Shown: in pieces, positions 37,612-47,641 of the stretch
How the letters are laid out: each line of letters starts with the position of its first letter
Numbering within the stretch: the stretch's first letter is position 1
DNA from: Methylibium sp035762065
Lineage (GTDB): Bacteria; Pseudomonadota; Gammaproteobacteria; Burkholderiales; Burkholderiaceae_C
Length of the DNA stretch: 64,000 nucleotides
NCBI RefSeq assembly: GCF_035762065.1
Contig: NZ_DASTPW010000004.1
Coordinates: 62,001-126,000 of the forward strand
Reading direction: 5' to 3'
Program-made: the position numbers and the translations under genes
The notes under the pieces: generated by a model
Databases searched by the model: none
Seen by the model: the letters and a program-made list of their open reading frames with translations, nothing else
Told to the model about the DNA's origin: nothing

Positions 37612-40600
37612 ATGCAGCCGAAGCAGCTCGTCGCCGTCGCGGTGGCCGTCCTGGGCGGACTGCTCGGTCCCCACGCCCCGGCTGCCACCGTCGCCGGCGT
37701 CAGCCCGCAAGGCGAAGTCGCGCAGGTCCGGCAAGTCGTCGTCAAGTTCTCGGAAAGCGTCGTCGCCTTCGGCGATCCGCGACTCGCCGATCCGTTCGTC
37801 GTGCAGTGCCAGGGGCCGGTGCCGAGCGGGCAGGGCCGCTGGATCAGCGATCGCGCCTGGACCTACGACTTCGACGAGGCGCCCGGCCCCGGCCTCAAGT
37901 GCCGCGTCAGGCTCAAGGCCGGCTGGAAGCCGAGCGCGGCGAACGCCTCGGCGCTGACCGGTGCGACCGACTTCACGTTCCAGACCGGCGGCCCGGCGAT
38001 CGTGCAGACGCGGCCCTGGCCGGGCTCGGAGATCGCCGAGGACCAGCACTTCATCCTGCAGCTGTCGGGGCCGGCGCTCGAGGCGAGCGTCGCCGACAAG
38101 GCCTGGTGCGAGGTCGACGGCCTCGGCGAGCGGCTGCCGTTGAAGCTCGTCGTCGGCGCCGCGCGCGAAGCCGCGCTGAAGTCGCAGCGCATCGACAAGC
38201 GCCTGCACGCCCGCACCCTCGTTGCCGGCTGCGGCCGGCCGCTGCCGAACGACACGGCGGTGCGGCTCGTCTGGGGCGCGGGCATCGCGGCGCAGGGGAA
38301 TCCCGCGGTCATGACGCGCGGCGAGCAGCGCGAGCGTTTTCGCGTGCGCAAGCCCTTCGTCGCCGAGTTCGGCTGCGAACGCGAACGCGCCGGCGCGCCT
38401 TGCCTTCCGATCCGGCCGATGAGCCTCGGCTTCTCGGCGCCGATCGCGCGCGCCCTCGCGCAGCAGGTGCGGCTGAAGAGCACGGCCGGCACGAGCTTCG
38501 CGCCAGTGAACGACCGCGGCGACCCGTCGACCGCGGTCACGAGCCTGACCTTCCCGGTCCCGCTGCCCGAGAACGCTCGCTTCACCGTCGAGCTGCCCGC
38601 GGACCTGAAGGACGACGCCGGCCGCGCGCTCGCGAATGCCGCGAGCTTCCCGCTCGCGGTGGCGACCGGCGAGGCGCCGCCGCTCGCCAAGTTCGCCGCC
38701 GCGCCTTTCGGCGTGATCGAGTACGAGACCGACGCGAAGGGGCAGACGGCGCAGGCGCTGCTGCCGATCACGCTGCGCCACGTGCAGCCGGACCTGCGCG
38801 ACGGCGCGCCTGCGCCGTCGCCGGCCGCGTCTTCGGCTGCGCCGCCTCCGGCGCCGCGGGGTTCGGTGCGCATCAAGCGCCTGGCGAGCGACGCCGAAAT
38901 CCTCGACGGCTACGCGAAGCTCAAGCGCTGGCACGAGAGCGAGCTGACGGCGAAGGAAGCGGGCCGGCCCGAGCGCGAGTGGTTCACGCAGCGCATCGAG
39001 CAGGACGCGCGCGGGCGCAACCGGGTCGTCCGCGAAGAGCGCCGCATCGCGACGCGCGAGCTGCCGCTGCTGGCCGGCGACGCGGGCGCGCGCACGCTCG
39101 ACCTGCCGCCGTTGCGCGGCGGCGACCCGCGGCCTTTCGAGGTGATCGGGCTGCCGATCGCCGAGCCCGGCTTCCATGTCGTGGAGGTCGCGTCGGTGCG
39201 GCTCGGTGCCGCCTTGCTCGACAAGCCCGCACCGCTGTACGTGCGCACCGGCGCGCTCGCGACCAACCTGGGCGTGCACTTCAAGCACGGCCGCCAGAGC
39301 AGCGTCGTCTGGGTCACGTCGCTCGACCGCGGCAAGCCCGTCGAAGGCGCCGAGGTCGTCGTCAACGACTGCCGCGGCAAGCCGATGTGGACGGGCCGCA
39401 CGGACGCGCAGGGCCTGGCGCGCATCGACCAGCCGCTCGACGACGGGCTGGACGGATCGTCGGGCCGCGCATGCGCCGTGCCCGAGGGCCTGTTCATCAC
39501 CGCGCGCAAGCCGCTGGCGGCACGGCCGTCGGTGATCGACACCGCCTTCGTCTTCAGCAGCTGGCAGAAGGGCATCGAGAGTTGGCGCTTCGACGTCGCG
39601 ACGAGCCGCGATCCGCAGCCGGACCTGCGCGCGCACACCGTCTTCGATCGCACGCTGCTGCGCGCCGGCGAGACGGTCTCGATGAAGCACTTCATCCGCG
39701 CCGAAACCGCCAAGGGCCTGCTGCCGCTGGCGCCGCAGGAGCTGCCGACGCGCCTCAGGCTCGTCCACCAGGGCAGCGGCGAAGAGACGGTGCTGCCGCT
39801 CGCCTGGGCCGGGCAGCGGCATGCGCTGTCGAGCTGGAACATCCCGGCCGCGGCGAAGCTGGGCGTCTACGAGGTGGTGCTCGAACGCGACGCGCCGAAG
39901 GACGCCGCGACGAGCGCGAACGAAGCGGGGCAGGGCCCGCGCACCCGCTTTCCGGCCGGCGACTTCCGCGTCGAGGAGTTCCGCGTGCCGCTGCTCGACG
40001 TGAAGCTCGTAGGCCCGAAGGAGGTGCCGATCGCGCCGGCCTCGTTGCCGATCGCGCTGCAGATGAACCATCAGTCGGGCGGCGGCGTCGCGGCGGCGCC
40101 GGTGCGGATCTCGGCCTTGCTGAAGCCGCGTGCGCCGAACTTCCCCGGTCGCGAGGACTTCCGCTTCGAGCCGCCGCGCGATCCGAAGGTCGTCGCCGGC
40201 GAGGAGAGCGAGCCGACGAACGAGGCCGCCGGCCGCCTCGTCGTCGACAAGCTCGCGGCGAAGACCGATGCGAAGGGCGCCGCGAGCCTGACGCTCGACA
40301 AGCTGCCGGCGATCGAGCGCCCGAGCGAGCTGCTCGCCGAGGCCACCTTCAACGACCCGAACGGCGAGGTGCAGACGGTCGCGACCCGCATCGGCTTGTG
40401 GCCGGCCGCGGTGGTGGTCGGCGTGCGCGCCGGCTCGTGGGTGAGCCAGCACGGCAAGACGCGCTTCCAGGTGATCGCGCTCGACACCGCCGGCCGCGTG
40501 CTGGCCGGCCAGGCGCTCGCGGTGCGCGCGCGCCTGAGCGAGACGCTCTCGACGCGCAAGCGCATGGTCGGCGGCTTCTACGCCTACGACAACCGCACCG

Positions 40601-43600
40601 AGCTGCGCGAACTCGGCACCGTGTGCAGCGGCACGAGCGATGCGCAGGGGCTGCTGAATTGCGAGGCGAGCCTCGACACCGCCGGCCAGGTCGAGCTGAT
40701 CGCGAGCGCGAAGGACGCGCAAGGCCGCACGGCGCAGGCGGCGACCAGCGTCTGGGTCACGCGCGCCGGCGAGCTGTGGTTCGCGCAGGACAACGACGAC
40801 CGCATCGACCTGCTGCCCGAGCGCAGGAGCTACCAGCCCGGCGAGACCGCCCGGCTGCAATTGCGCATGCCGTATCGCGAGGCGACGGTGCTGGTCGGTG
40901 TCGAGCGCGAAGGCGTGCTCGCGACCCGGGTCGTCACGCTGCGCGGCGACGACCCGACGATCGAGCTGAAGATCGAGCCCGGCTGGGGCCCGAACGTCTA
41001 CGTCACCGCGCTCGCGCTGCGCGGCCGCGTGCGCGAGGTGCACTGGACCAGCTTCTTCCAGTGGGGCTGGAAGCAGCCCTTCGCGTGGTGGCGCGCATGG
41101 CGCGACGAGGGCCCCGGCTACCAGGCGCCGACCGCGATGGCCGACCTGAGCAAGCCTTCGTTCAAGGTCGGCATGGCCGCGCTGCAGGTCGGCATGGCCG
41201 AGCATGCGCTGCAGGTTGCCGTCGGCAGCGACAAGCCGGCGTACCAGGTGCGGCAGAAGGCGGTCGCGCGGGTGAAGGTCAGCCACGCCGGCAAGCCTGC
41301 GGCGGGGGCGGAGATCGCGTTCGCCGCGGTCGACGAGGGCCTGCTCGCGCTGCGCGACAACGCCTCGTGGGACCTGCTCGACGCGATGTTCCGCAGCCGC
41401 CCCTGGGGCGTGGAGACCAGCACGGCGCACAACGAGATCGTCGGTCGGCGTCACTACGGCAGGAAGGCCGTGGCAGCCGGCGGCGGCGGCGGCCGCGGCG
41501 CGACGCGCGAGCTGTTCGACACGCTGCTGCTGTGGAAGGGCCGCGTCGCGCTCGACGCGAACGGCGAGGCGACGATCGAGGTGCCGCTGAACGATTCGCT
41601 GACGAGCTTCCGGCTGGTGGCAATCGCCGACGACGCCGGCCCCGACGGCACGCCCCGCTTCGGCAGCGGCAGCACGACGATCCGCGTCACGCAGGACCTG
41701 CAAGTGCTCGCCGGCCTGCCGCCGCTGGTGCGCGAAGGCGACCGCTACACCGCACTGGTCACGCTGCGCAACACGACCGCGCGCGAGATGCGCGTGAAGG
41801 CGACGCTGGCCGGCACCGCGCTGCTCGACGGCCTCGGCGACGCGGCGAGCGCCCGTGCGCTGGCCGCGACGGCGGCGAGCGGCGACCCGCGCATCGAGCG
41901 CCGCCCGGTCGCCCCGGCCGCGCAGGAGGTGCGGCTCGGCCCCGGTGCCGCGCAGGAGCTGAGCTGGCCGATCGAGGTGCCGCCCGGCGCGTTCAGCATC
42001 GGCTGGGAGCTGTCGGCCGAGGAACTGGACCGTGCCGCCAACGAAGCGGCGCGCGATCGCGTCAAGCTCACGCAGCTCGTCACGCCGGCGGTGCCGGTGC
42101 GCGTGCTGCAGGCGACGCTGGCGCGGCTGGACGGCCGGTACACGCTGCCGGTCGCGCCGCCGGCCGATGCGCTGCCGCTGGCCGCTGCGGGGGAGGGCGG
42201 TGCAAAGCGCGGCGGTCTCACGCTCGGTCTGCAACCGAAGCTGAGCGGCGCGCTGCCGGGGCTGCGCCGCTATTTCGAGACCTACCCCTTCGCCTGCCTC
42301 GAGCAGAAGGCCTCGAAGGCGGTGGGCCTGCGCGACGCACCGATGTGGCAGACGGTCGCCGAGACGCTTGCGACCTACCTGGACGCCGACGGCCTCGCGG
42401 GCTACTTCCCGCCCACGGCCGCCGACGCCGCGCGCGGCAGCGACCGGCTCACCGCCTACCTGCTCGCCGCCACGCACGAGGCCGGCTTCGCGCTGCCCGA
42501 GCCCGCGAAGACGCGGATGCTCGACGGCCTCGCCGCGTTCGTCGAAGGCCGCATCGAGCGGCGCTTCTGGGCGCCGGCCTTCGCGGCCTCGCGCGACGTC
42601 GATGTGCGCAAGCTCGCGGCGATCGAGGCGCTCGCGCGCCACGGCCGCGCGCAGGCGAGGCAGCTCGGCTCGATCGACCTCGCGCCCGACACCTGGCCGA
42701 CCGCGGCGGTGATCGACTGGCTGTCGATCCTCAAGCGCGTGCAGGGCCTGCCGCGGCAGGCCGAGCGGCTCGCCGAGGCTCAGCAGATCCTGCGCGCGCG
42801 CATGACGCTGGGCGGCACCACGCTGAAGTTCAGCAACGAGGACGACGACTTCTGGTGGTGGCTGATGGACAGCGCCGACGCCAACGCCGCGAAGCTGATC
42901 CTCGCGGTGCTCGACGACCCGGCCTGGAAGGACGAGCTGCCTCAGATGGTGGTGGGCAGCCTCGCCCGGCAGAAGCGCGGCGCCTGGCTCACGACGACCG
43001 CCAACCTCTGGGGCTCGCTCGCGCTCGACAAGTTCTCGGCGAAGTTCGAGTCGCAGCCCATCGCCGGCAAGACGGTCGCCAGCTTCGGCAACGCGACGCA
43101 GGGCTTCGACTGGTCGGCGCAGACCAGCCCCGCGTCGAGCAGCGCGCGGCTCGTGCTGCCCTGGCCCGCCGGCGCGAACGGCGTGTTGAACGCCGAGCAG
43201 CAGGGCAGCGGCACGCCCTGGCTCACCGTGCAGAGCACCGCGGCGATCCCGCTGAAGGCGCCGCTGCGCGCCGGCTACGGCATCAAGCGCACGGTGAGCG
43301 CGGTGACGCAGAAGCTGCCCGGCCGCTGGAGCCGCGGCGACGTGATGCGCGTGCGGCTCGAGATCGACGCGCAGGCCGACATGAGCTGGGTCGTCGTCAG
43401 CGATCCGGTGCCCGGCGGCGCGACGCTGCTCGGCTCCGGCCTCGGCCGCGACTCGGCGATCGCCGTCGGCGGCGAACAGCGTGAAGGCAGCGCCTGGCTC
43501 GCGCACCAGGAGCGCAGCTTCGAGGCCTGGCGCGGCTACTACGAGTTCCTGCCGCGCGGCCGGCACGTCGTCGAGTACACGCTGCGCCTGAACAACCCCG

Positions 43601-43695
43601 GCCGCTTCGGGCTGCCGCCGACGCGCGTCGAGGCGATGTACGCGCCGGAAACGTTCGGCGAGGTGCCGAACGGCAGCGTCGACGTGCTGCCATGA
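37612..43695 (+). CDS. Bacterial alpha-2-macroglobulin (YfhM-type)
   Basis: 2027 residues with an N-terminal signal peptide (cleavage near APAA) and no obvious lipobox. Repeated MG-type beta domains fill the first two thirds. The thioester motif C1562-L-E-Q is intact in YPFACLEQKASK, followed by the helical TED domain (WPTAAVIDWL region) and a C-terminal receptor-like domain. Such periplasmic proteins trap proteases that breach the envelope and pair with PBP1C, which is encoded next with an ATGA overlap. It is longer than the E. coli protein (about 1650). GAGGA lies about 7 nt before the ATG. Confidence 0.94.
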   Translation: MQPKQLVAVAVAVLGGLLGPHAPAATVAGVSPQGEVAQVRQVVVKFSESVVAFGDPRLADPFVVQCQGPVPSGQGRWISDRAWTYDFDEAPGPGLKCRVRLKAGWKPSAANASALTGATDFTFQTGGPAIVQTRPWPGSEIAEDQHFILQLSGPALEASVADKAWCEVDGLGERLPLKLVVGAAREAALKSQRIDKRLHARTLVAGCGRPLPNDTAVRLVWGAGIAAQGNPAVMTRGEQRERFRVRKPFVAEFGCERERAGAPCLPIRPMSLGFSAPIARALAQQVRLKSTAGTSFAPVNDRGDPSTAVTSLTFPVPLPENARFTVELPADLKDDAGRALANAASFPLAVATGEAPPLAKFAAAPFGVIEYETDAKGQTAQALLPITLRHVQPDLRDGAPAPSPAASSAAPPPAPRGSVRIKRLASDAEILDGYAKLKRWHESELTAKEAGRPEREWFTQRIEQDARGRNRVVREERRIATRELPLLAGDAGARTLDLPPLRGGDPRPFEVIGLPIAEPGFHVVEVASVRLGAALLDKPAPLYVRTGALATNLGVHFKHGRQSSVVWVTSLDRGKPVEGAEVVVNDCRGKPMWTGRTDAQGLARIDQPLDDGLDGSSGRACAVPEGLFITARKPLAARPSVIDTAFVFSSWQKGIESWRFDVATSRDPQPDLRAHTVFDRTLLRAGETVSMKHFIRAETAKGLLPLAPQELPTRLRLVHQGSGEETVLPLAWAGQRHALSSWNIPAAAKLGVYEVVLERDAPKDAATSANEAGQGPRTRFPAGDFRVEEFRVPLLDVKLVGPKEVPIAPASLPIALQMNHQSGGGVAAAPVRISALLKPRAPNFPGREDFRFEPPRDPKVVAGEESEPTNEAAGRLVVDKLAAKTDAKGAASLTLDKLPAIERPSELLAEATFNDPNGEVQTVATRIGLWPAAVVVGVRAGSWVSQHGKTRFQVIALDTAGRVLAGQALAVRARLSETLSTRKRMVGGFYAYDNRTELRELGTVCSGTSDAQGLLNCEASLDTAGQVELIASAKDAQGRTAQAATSVWVTRAGELWFAQDNDDRIDLLPERRSYQPGETARLQLRMPYREATVLVGVEREGVLATRVVTLRGDDPTIELKIEPGWGPNVYVTALALRGRVREVHWTSFFQWGWKQPFAWWRAWRDEGPGYQAPTAMADLSKPSFKVGMAALQVGMAEHALQVAVGSDKPAYQVRQKAVARVKVSHAGKPAAGAEIAFAAVDEGLLALRDNASWDLLDAMFRSRPWGVETSTAHNEIVGRRHYGRKAVAAGGGGGRGATRELFDTLLLWKGRVALDANGEATIEVPLNDSLTSFRLVAIADDAGPDGTPRFGSGSTTIRVTQDLQVLAGLPPLVREGDRYTALVTLRNTTAREMRVKATLAGTALLDGLGDAASARALAATAASGDPRIERRPVAPAAQEVRLGPGAAQELSWPIEVPPGAFSIGWELSAEELDRAANEAARDRVKLTQLVTPAVPVRVLQATLARLDGRYTLPVAPPADALPLAAAGEGGAKRGGLTLGLQPKLSGALPGLRRYFETYPFACLEQKASKAVGLRDAPMWQTVAETLATYLDADGLAGYFPPTAADAARGSDRLTAYLLAATHEAGFALPEPAKTRMLDGLAAFVEGRIERRFWAPAFAASRDVDVRKLAAIEALARHGRAQARQLGSIDLAPDTWPTAAVIDWLSILKRVQGLPRQAERLAEAQQILRARMTLGGTTLKFSNEDDDFWWWLMDSADANAAKLILAVLDDPAWKDELPQMVVGSLARQKRGAWLTTTANLWGSLALDKFSAKFESQPIAGKTVASFGNATQGFDWSAQTSPASSSARLVLPWPAGANGVLNAEQQGSGTPWLTVQSTAAIPLKAPLRAGYGIKRTVSAVTQKLPGRWSRGDVMRVRLEIDAQADMSWVVVSDPVPGGATLLGSGLGRDSAIAVGGEQREGSAWLAHQERSFEAWRGYYEFLPRGRHVVEYTLRLNNPGRFGLPPTRVEAMYAPETFGEVPNGSVDVLP

Positions 43696-45836
43696 AGCGC
43701 CGGATCGCGTGGGCCGTCGCCGCGGCCTCCTGCAGCGCAGCGCTGGCGCTGCCGAGCTTCGACGACGTGAAGGCCGCCCACCGCCCCTCCGACCTGCGCT
43801 TCGTCGATCGCCACGGCAGCACGATCCAGACGCTGCGTACCGACCGCAGCCTGCGCCGGCTCGACTGGGTCGCGCTCGAAGAGCTTTCGCCGGCTCTCAC
43901 CACCGCGCTGGTCCAAAGCGAGGACCGGCGCTTCTTCGAGCACGGCGGCGTCGATTGGGGCGCGGTCGCGCGCAGTGCCTGGGGGACGTGGCGCGACGAA
44001 CCCTCGCGTGGCGCCTCGACGCTGACGATGCAGCTCGCCGGCTTGCTCGACGCCGGGCTCGCGCGGCCGGCGCGCGGGCGCAGCGTCGGGCAGAAGCTCG
44101 GGCAGGTCGCCGCGGCGCGCGAGCTCGAAGCGCGCTGGAGCAAGCGGCAGATCCTCGAGGCCTACCTTAACCTGGTCGGCTGGCGCGGCGAACTGGTCGG
44201 CGTCGGCGCGCTCGCGCAGACGCTCTACGGCAAGTACCCGAGCGGCCTCGATGCGCAGGAGGCTGCGGTCGCGGTCGCGTTGCTGCGGGGGCCGCAGGCG
44301 ACGCCGGACCGCGTCGCGCAACGCGCCTGCGCGATCCTGAAGTCGCAGCGGCTCGATTGCGCCGGCGTCGCCGCGCTCGCGCACGATGCTCTGGCGCGCA
44401 GCGGCGCCATGCCGCTCGGGGAGCAGCTCGCCCCGCACTTCGCGCGCGCGCTGCTGCGCGAAGGCGCGGCGATCGATGCGCAGGGCCGCGTCCGCACCAC
44501 GCTCGACGCGCGCGTGCAGCGCACCGCGCTTGCCGCGCTGCGCCGGCAGATGGCCGAGCTGCAGGGCCGCAATGTCGAGGACGGCGCGGTGCTGGTGCTC
44601 GACAACGCCAGCGGCGACGTCATCGCCTGGGTCGGATCGAGCGGGCGCTGGTCGGATGCGCCGGCGGTCGACGGCGTGCTCGCGCGCCGCCAGCCGGGCT
44701 CGACGCTGAAGCCCTTCGTCTACGGCCTCGCCTTCGAGCGGCGGCTGATCACGCCGGCGACGCCGCTCGACGATGCGCCGGCGCAGTTCGCCACCGCCGC
44801 CGGCCTCTACCTGCCGCAGAACTACGACCGCGATCACAAGGGCTGGGTCAGCGCGCGTGCTGCCTTGGGATCGAGCCTCAACGTCCCGGCGGTGCGCGTG
44901 GCCGCGATGCTGGGGCCCGACGCGGTGTTCGAGCGCCTGAACGCCTTCGGGCTGGGCCTGCGCGAAACCGGCGGCTACCACGGCCACGCGCTCGCGCTCG
45001 GCGCGGCCGACACGACGCTGGCCGCGCTGACCAACGCCTACCGCGCGCTGGCGCGCGGCGGCGTGTGGGCGCCGGTCGCGCTCGGCGCGGCGGGCCGCGA
45101 GCGTCGCGTCGCGGCGGCCGATGCGAGCTGGCTCGTCGCCGACATCCTGGCCGACGACGGCGCACGCGCGCAGACCTTCGGCCTCGCCAGCGCGCTCGCG
45201 ACGCGCGGCTTCGCGGCGGTGAAGACGGGCACCAGCAAGGACCTGCGCGACAACTGGTGCATCGGCTTCACCGACCGCTACACCGTCGGTGTCTGGATCG
45301 GCAATGCGAGCGGCGCGCCGATGCATGCGGTCAGCGGCATCAGCGGCGCGGCGCCGGTGTGGCAGCAGGTCGTCGCGGCGCTGCATGCGGATCGACCGTC
45401 GCGAGCGGCGCCGGCGCCCGCGGGACTCGAACGCACGCGCATCGAGCCCGGCATCGCGCGCGAGGCGGCGCGCGACGAATGGCTGCTCGCCGGCACCGCG
45501 GCCCGGCCGGTGGCGTGGCCGCGACGGCAGCACGGCGCGCCGCCGCCGACCGACGCCGGCGCGCCGGCGCGGGTCGTCGGCATCGCCCATCCCCGCGACG
45601 GCAGCGTGTTCGCGCTCGACCCCGACATCCCGCCCGCGCTGCAGCGCCTGCGCTTCGAGGGCGAGCCCGGCATCTGGTGGCTCGACGGCCGGCGGCTCGC
45701 GCCCGGCGCGCAGCACCGCTGGCTGCCGCGGCCGGGGCGGCACGAGCTGAAGCTGGTCGGCGCCGACGACGGCGCCGAGCACGTGGTGCGCTTCGAGGTG
45801 CGCGGGCCGCGCATGCCGCTGGCGGCGGCACGCTGA
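43692..45836 (+). CDS. pbpC: Penicillin-binding protein 1C
   Basis: A 714-residue bifunctional peptidoglycan synthase. It has an N-terminal signal/anchor, a GT51 domain (catalytic E77 in SEDRRFFEHGGVDW; GASTLTMQLAGLL), a transpeptidase domain (S337-x-x-K340 in QPGSTLKPF; SSLN; K511-T-G-T) and the C-terminal PBP1C domain (about 615-705). The start overlaps the macroglobulin stop codon (ATGA). The pair is thought to repair peptidoglycan and neutralise proteases at damage sites. Confidence 0.95.
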   Translation: MKRRIAWAVAAASCSAALALPSFDDVKAAHRPSDLRFVDRHGSTIQTLRTDRSLRRLDWVALEELSPALTTALVQSEDRRFFEHGGVDWGAVARSAWGTWRDEPSRGASTLTMQLAGLLDAGLARPARGRSVGQKLGQVAAARELEARWSKRQILEAYLNLVGWRGELVGVGALAQTLYGKYPSGLDAQEAAVAVALLRGPQATPDRVAQRACAILKSQRLDCAGVAALAHDALARSGAMPLGEQLAPHFARALLREGAAIDAQGRVRTTLDARVQRTALAALRRQMAELQGRNVEDGAVLVLDNASGDVIAWVGSSGRWSDAPAVDGVLARRQPGSTLKPFVYGLAFERRLITPATPLDDAPAQFATAAGLYLPQNYDRDHKGWVSARAALGSSLNVPAVRVAAMLGPDAVFERLNAFGLGLRETGGYHGHALALGAADTTLAALTNAYRALARGGVWAPVALGAAGRERRVAAADASWLVADILADDGARAQTFGLASALATRGFAAVKTGTSKDLRDNWCIGFTDRYTVGVWIGNASGAPMHAVSGISGAAPVWQQVVAALHADRPSRAAPAPAGLERTRIEPGIAREAARDEWLLAGTAARPVAWPRRQHGAPPPTDAGAPARVVGIAHPRDGSVFALDPDIPPALQRLRFEGEPGIWWLDGRRLAPGAQHRWLPRPGRHELKLVGADDGAEHVVRFEVRGPRMPLAAAR

Positions 45837-45849
45837 GGCGCGCGCGCCG

Positions 45850-46569
45850 TCACGGCGGCGTGCGCGCGACGACCCAGGCCTGCACCGACGCCGCCCCGGC
45901 CTGCAGCAGCGTGCGCGCCGCCTCGTGGACGGTCGCGCCGGTGGTCATCACGTCGTCCACCAGCACGAGGTGACGGCCGCGCAGACGCTCGGCGGCCGCC
46001 GGCTCGACGACGAAGGCGCCGCGCAGCGCCTGCAGGCGTTCGGCACGGCGGCGGCTCGACTGCGGCGCGGCGTCGAAGCCGCGTCGCAGCGCGTGCCGGT
46101 GCCACGGCCGCCCGACGAGCGCGGCGAGCCGCTGGGCGATCACCGCCGCCTGGTTGTAGCCGCGCTCGCGCAGCCGCGCCGCGCCGAGCGGCACCGGCAG
46201 CAGTGCATCGGCCGGCGGGCTGCCGGCGGCATGCCAGGTGCGTTGCAGCAAGGCGGCGAGCGCAGGTGCGAGATCGAGCGCAGCGTGGAACTTGAAGTCC
46301 TGCAGCAGGCCGTCCCAGGGGTGGCCGTAGTCGGCCGCGGCGAGCGCGCCGGCCAGCGGCGGCGGCTCCTTGACACAGGCGCCGCAGATCCCGGCGTCAC
46401 CCGGCAAAGGCAGCGCGCAGCGCCGGCAGCGCGAACGCAGCGGCGCCCAGCGTTCGAGGCAGGCGGCGCAGACGCGACCCGCGCTCCCGCGGCTCGCGCC
46501 GGCGCAGATCGCACAGGTGTTCGGCCACGCGACCAAAGGCCCGCGCGGCAGCGAGGTGAACGAGGACAT
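45850..46569 (-). CDS. ComF-family amidophosphoribosyltransferase-like protein
   Basis: 239 residues. The N-terminal zinc-binding part has several CxxC pairs (CAIC, CAAC, CRRC, CGAC). The C-terminal type I phosphoribosyltransferase domain carries the PRPP loop HLVLVDDVMTTGAT and the ComF-typical LRERGYNQAAVIA. ComF proteins are required for DNA uptake in naturally competent species. With type IV pilus genes nearby, a competence role is plausible but unproven. It is convergent with pbpC. Confidence 0.9.
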   Translation of the reverse strand: MSSFTSLPRGPLVAWPNTCAICAGASRGSAGRVCAACLERWAPLRSRCRRCALPLPGDAGICGACVKEPPPLAGALAAADYGHPWDGLLQDFKFHAALDLAPALAALLQRTWHAAGSPPADALLPVPLGAARLRERGYNQAAVIAQRLAALVGRPWHRHALRRGFDAAPQSSRRRAERLQALRGAFVVEPAAAERLRGRHLVLVDDVMTTGATVHEAARTLLQAGAASVQAWVVARTPP

Positions 46570-46618
46570 GAGGCAGGCGCGCGGCGCGTGATGAGAGCCG
46601 CGGATACTGCCCGGACCG

Positions 46619-47551
46619 ATGCACGACAGCCTCCCCAACCCGAGCGATCCGAGCCCCCCGCAACCCGCGGCGGTGGCGGCGCTGCTGCGCCGCGCGGCGC
46701 GCGCGGGCGAGGCGCCTTGGCTGCACCGCGAGATCGCGCGGCGCATGACCGAGCGGCTCGGCTGGATCAAGCGGCGGCCGGCGCGGGTGCTCGACTGGTG
46801 GAGCGTGCAGGGCGGCTCGCTGGCCGCGTTGCGCGAGGCGCTGCCGCGCTCGCGCATCGATGCGGTCGAGCCGAGCGCGGCGCTGCGCGACGCGGCGCGG
46901 GCGATGCGGCGTTCGCCGTGGTGGTCGATGCGGCGCTGGACGCAGGAAGCGGGCGACGCCTGGCTCGAGGGCGAGGCGCCGGCCGACGGCGCGGCGCAGC
47001 TGCTGTGGTCGAACATGGCGCTGCACTGGGCGCCGGACCCGGCCGCACTGTTCGCGCGCTGGCGGCGCGCGCTCGCGGTCGATGGCTTCGTGATGTTCTC
47101 GTGCTTCGGCCCCGACACGCTGCGCGAACTGCGCACACTGCATCGCCACCGGGGCTGGGGTGCGTCGGGCCACGGCTTCATCGACATGCACGACCTCGGC
47201 GACATGCTGGTGGCCGCCGGCTTCGCCGACCCGGTGATGGACATGGAGGCCCTGCAGTTGCACTGGGCCGACGCAGCATCGATGCTCGCCGAGCTGCGCA
47301 CGCTCGGCGGCAACGCGGCCGCGACGCGCTTCGCGGGTTTGCGCACGCCGCGCTGGCGTCGAGGATTCGTCGAGGCAACCGCTGCGACGCTCGCGGGTGC
47401 CGACGGCCGGCCAGCGCTCGGCTTCGAGATCGTCTACGGCCATGCGTTCGTGCCGGCCGCGCGATTGAAGGTCGAGCCGGAAGTCCGCGTGTCCGCCGAC
47501 GCCCTGCGCCGCATGGCACGCGCGGGGGCGTCCGGGTCGGCTTTGCCTTGA
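46619..47551 (+). CDS. BioC-like class I methyltransferase with degenerate motif I
   Basis: 310 residues. The C-terminal half shows BioC-family hallmarks (VMFSCFGPDTLRELRTL; LQLHWADAASMLAELR), and the region around LLWSNMALHWAPD is the usual motif after the SAM site. But motif I, normally a D-x-G-x-G-x-G loop, reads LDWWSVQGGS. The protein may still methylate malonyl-ACP in biotin synthesis, or it may have diverged; other biotin genes are not here. It is divergent from the comF-like gene (49-bp gap). Confidence 0.78.
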   Translation: MHDSLPNPSDPSPPQPAAVAALLRRAARAGEAPWLHREIARRMTERLGWIKRRPARVLDWWSVQGGSLAALREALPRSRIDAVEPSAALRDAARAMRRSPWWSMRRWTQEAGDAWLEGEAPADGAAQLLWSNMALHWAPDPAALFARWRRALAVDGFVMFSCFGPDTLRELRTLHRHRGWGASGHGFIDMHDLGDMLVAAGFADPVMDMEALQLHWADAASMLAELRTLGGNAAATRFAGLRTPRWRRGFVEATAATLAGADGRPALGFEIVYGHAFVPAARLKVEPEVRVSADALRRMARAGASGSALP

Positions 47552-47577
47552 GAGGGCGAGGAGCGTCGCGATAAACT
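47548..47577 (+). promoter_or_regulatory. Candidate promoter of the cytochrome oxidase operon
   Basis: -35 TTGAGA (47548-47553) and -10 TAAACT (47572-47577, 18-bp spacer) or GATAAA (47570-47575, 16 bp). The -35 overlaps the end of the preceding methyltransferase gene. It lies about 65 bp before the DUF2244 start. Confidence 0.55.
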
Positions 47578-47641
47578 CTCGCGGCTCCGCGAACCGGACG
47601 TCCGTGTCGGGCTGGAGCGCCTCCCCCGATTCCTTCGCAGC

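Noticed and set aside
37806..43484. A 1892-codon plus-strand frame inside the macroglobulin gene
   Set aside because: Arg/Ala-rich shadow in another frame; no motif or ribosome binding site.
37579..43566. A 1995-codon minus-strand frame opposite the macroglobulin gene
   Set aside because: Same compositional artefact; the plus-strand protein has signal peptide, MG domains and thioester motif.
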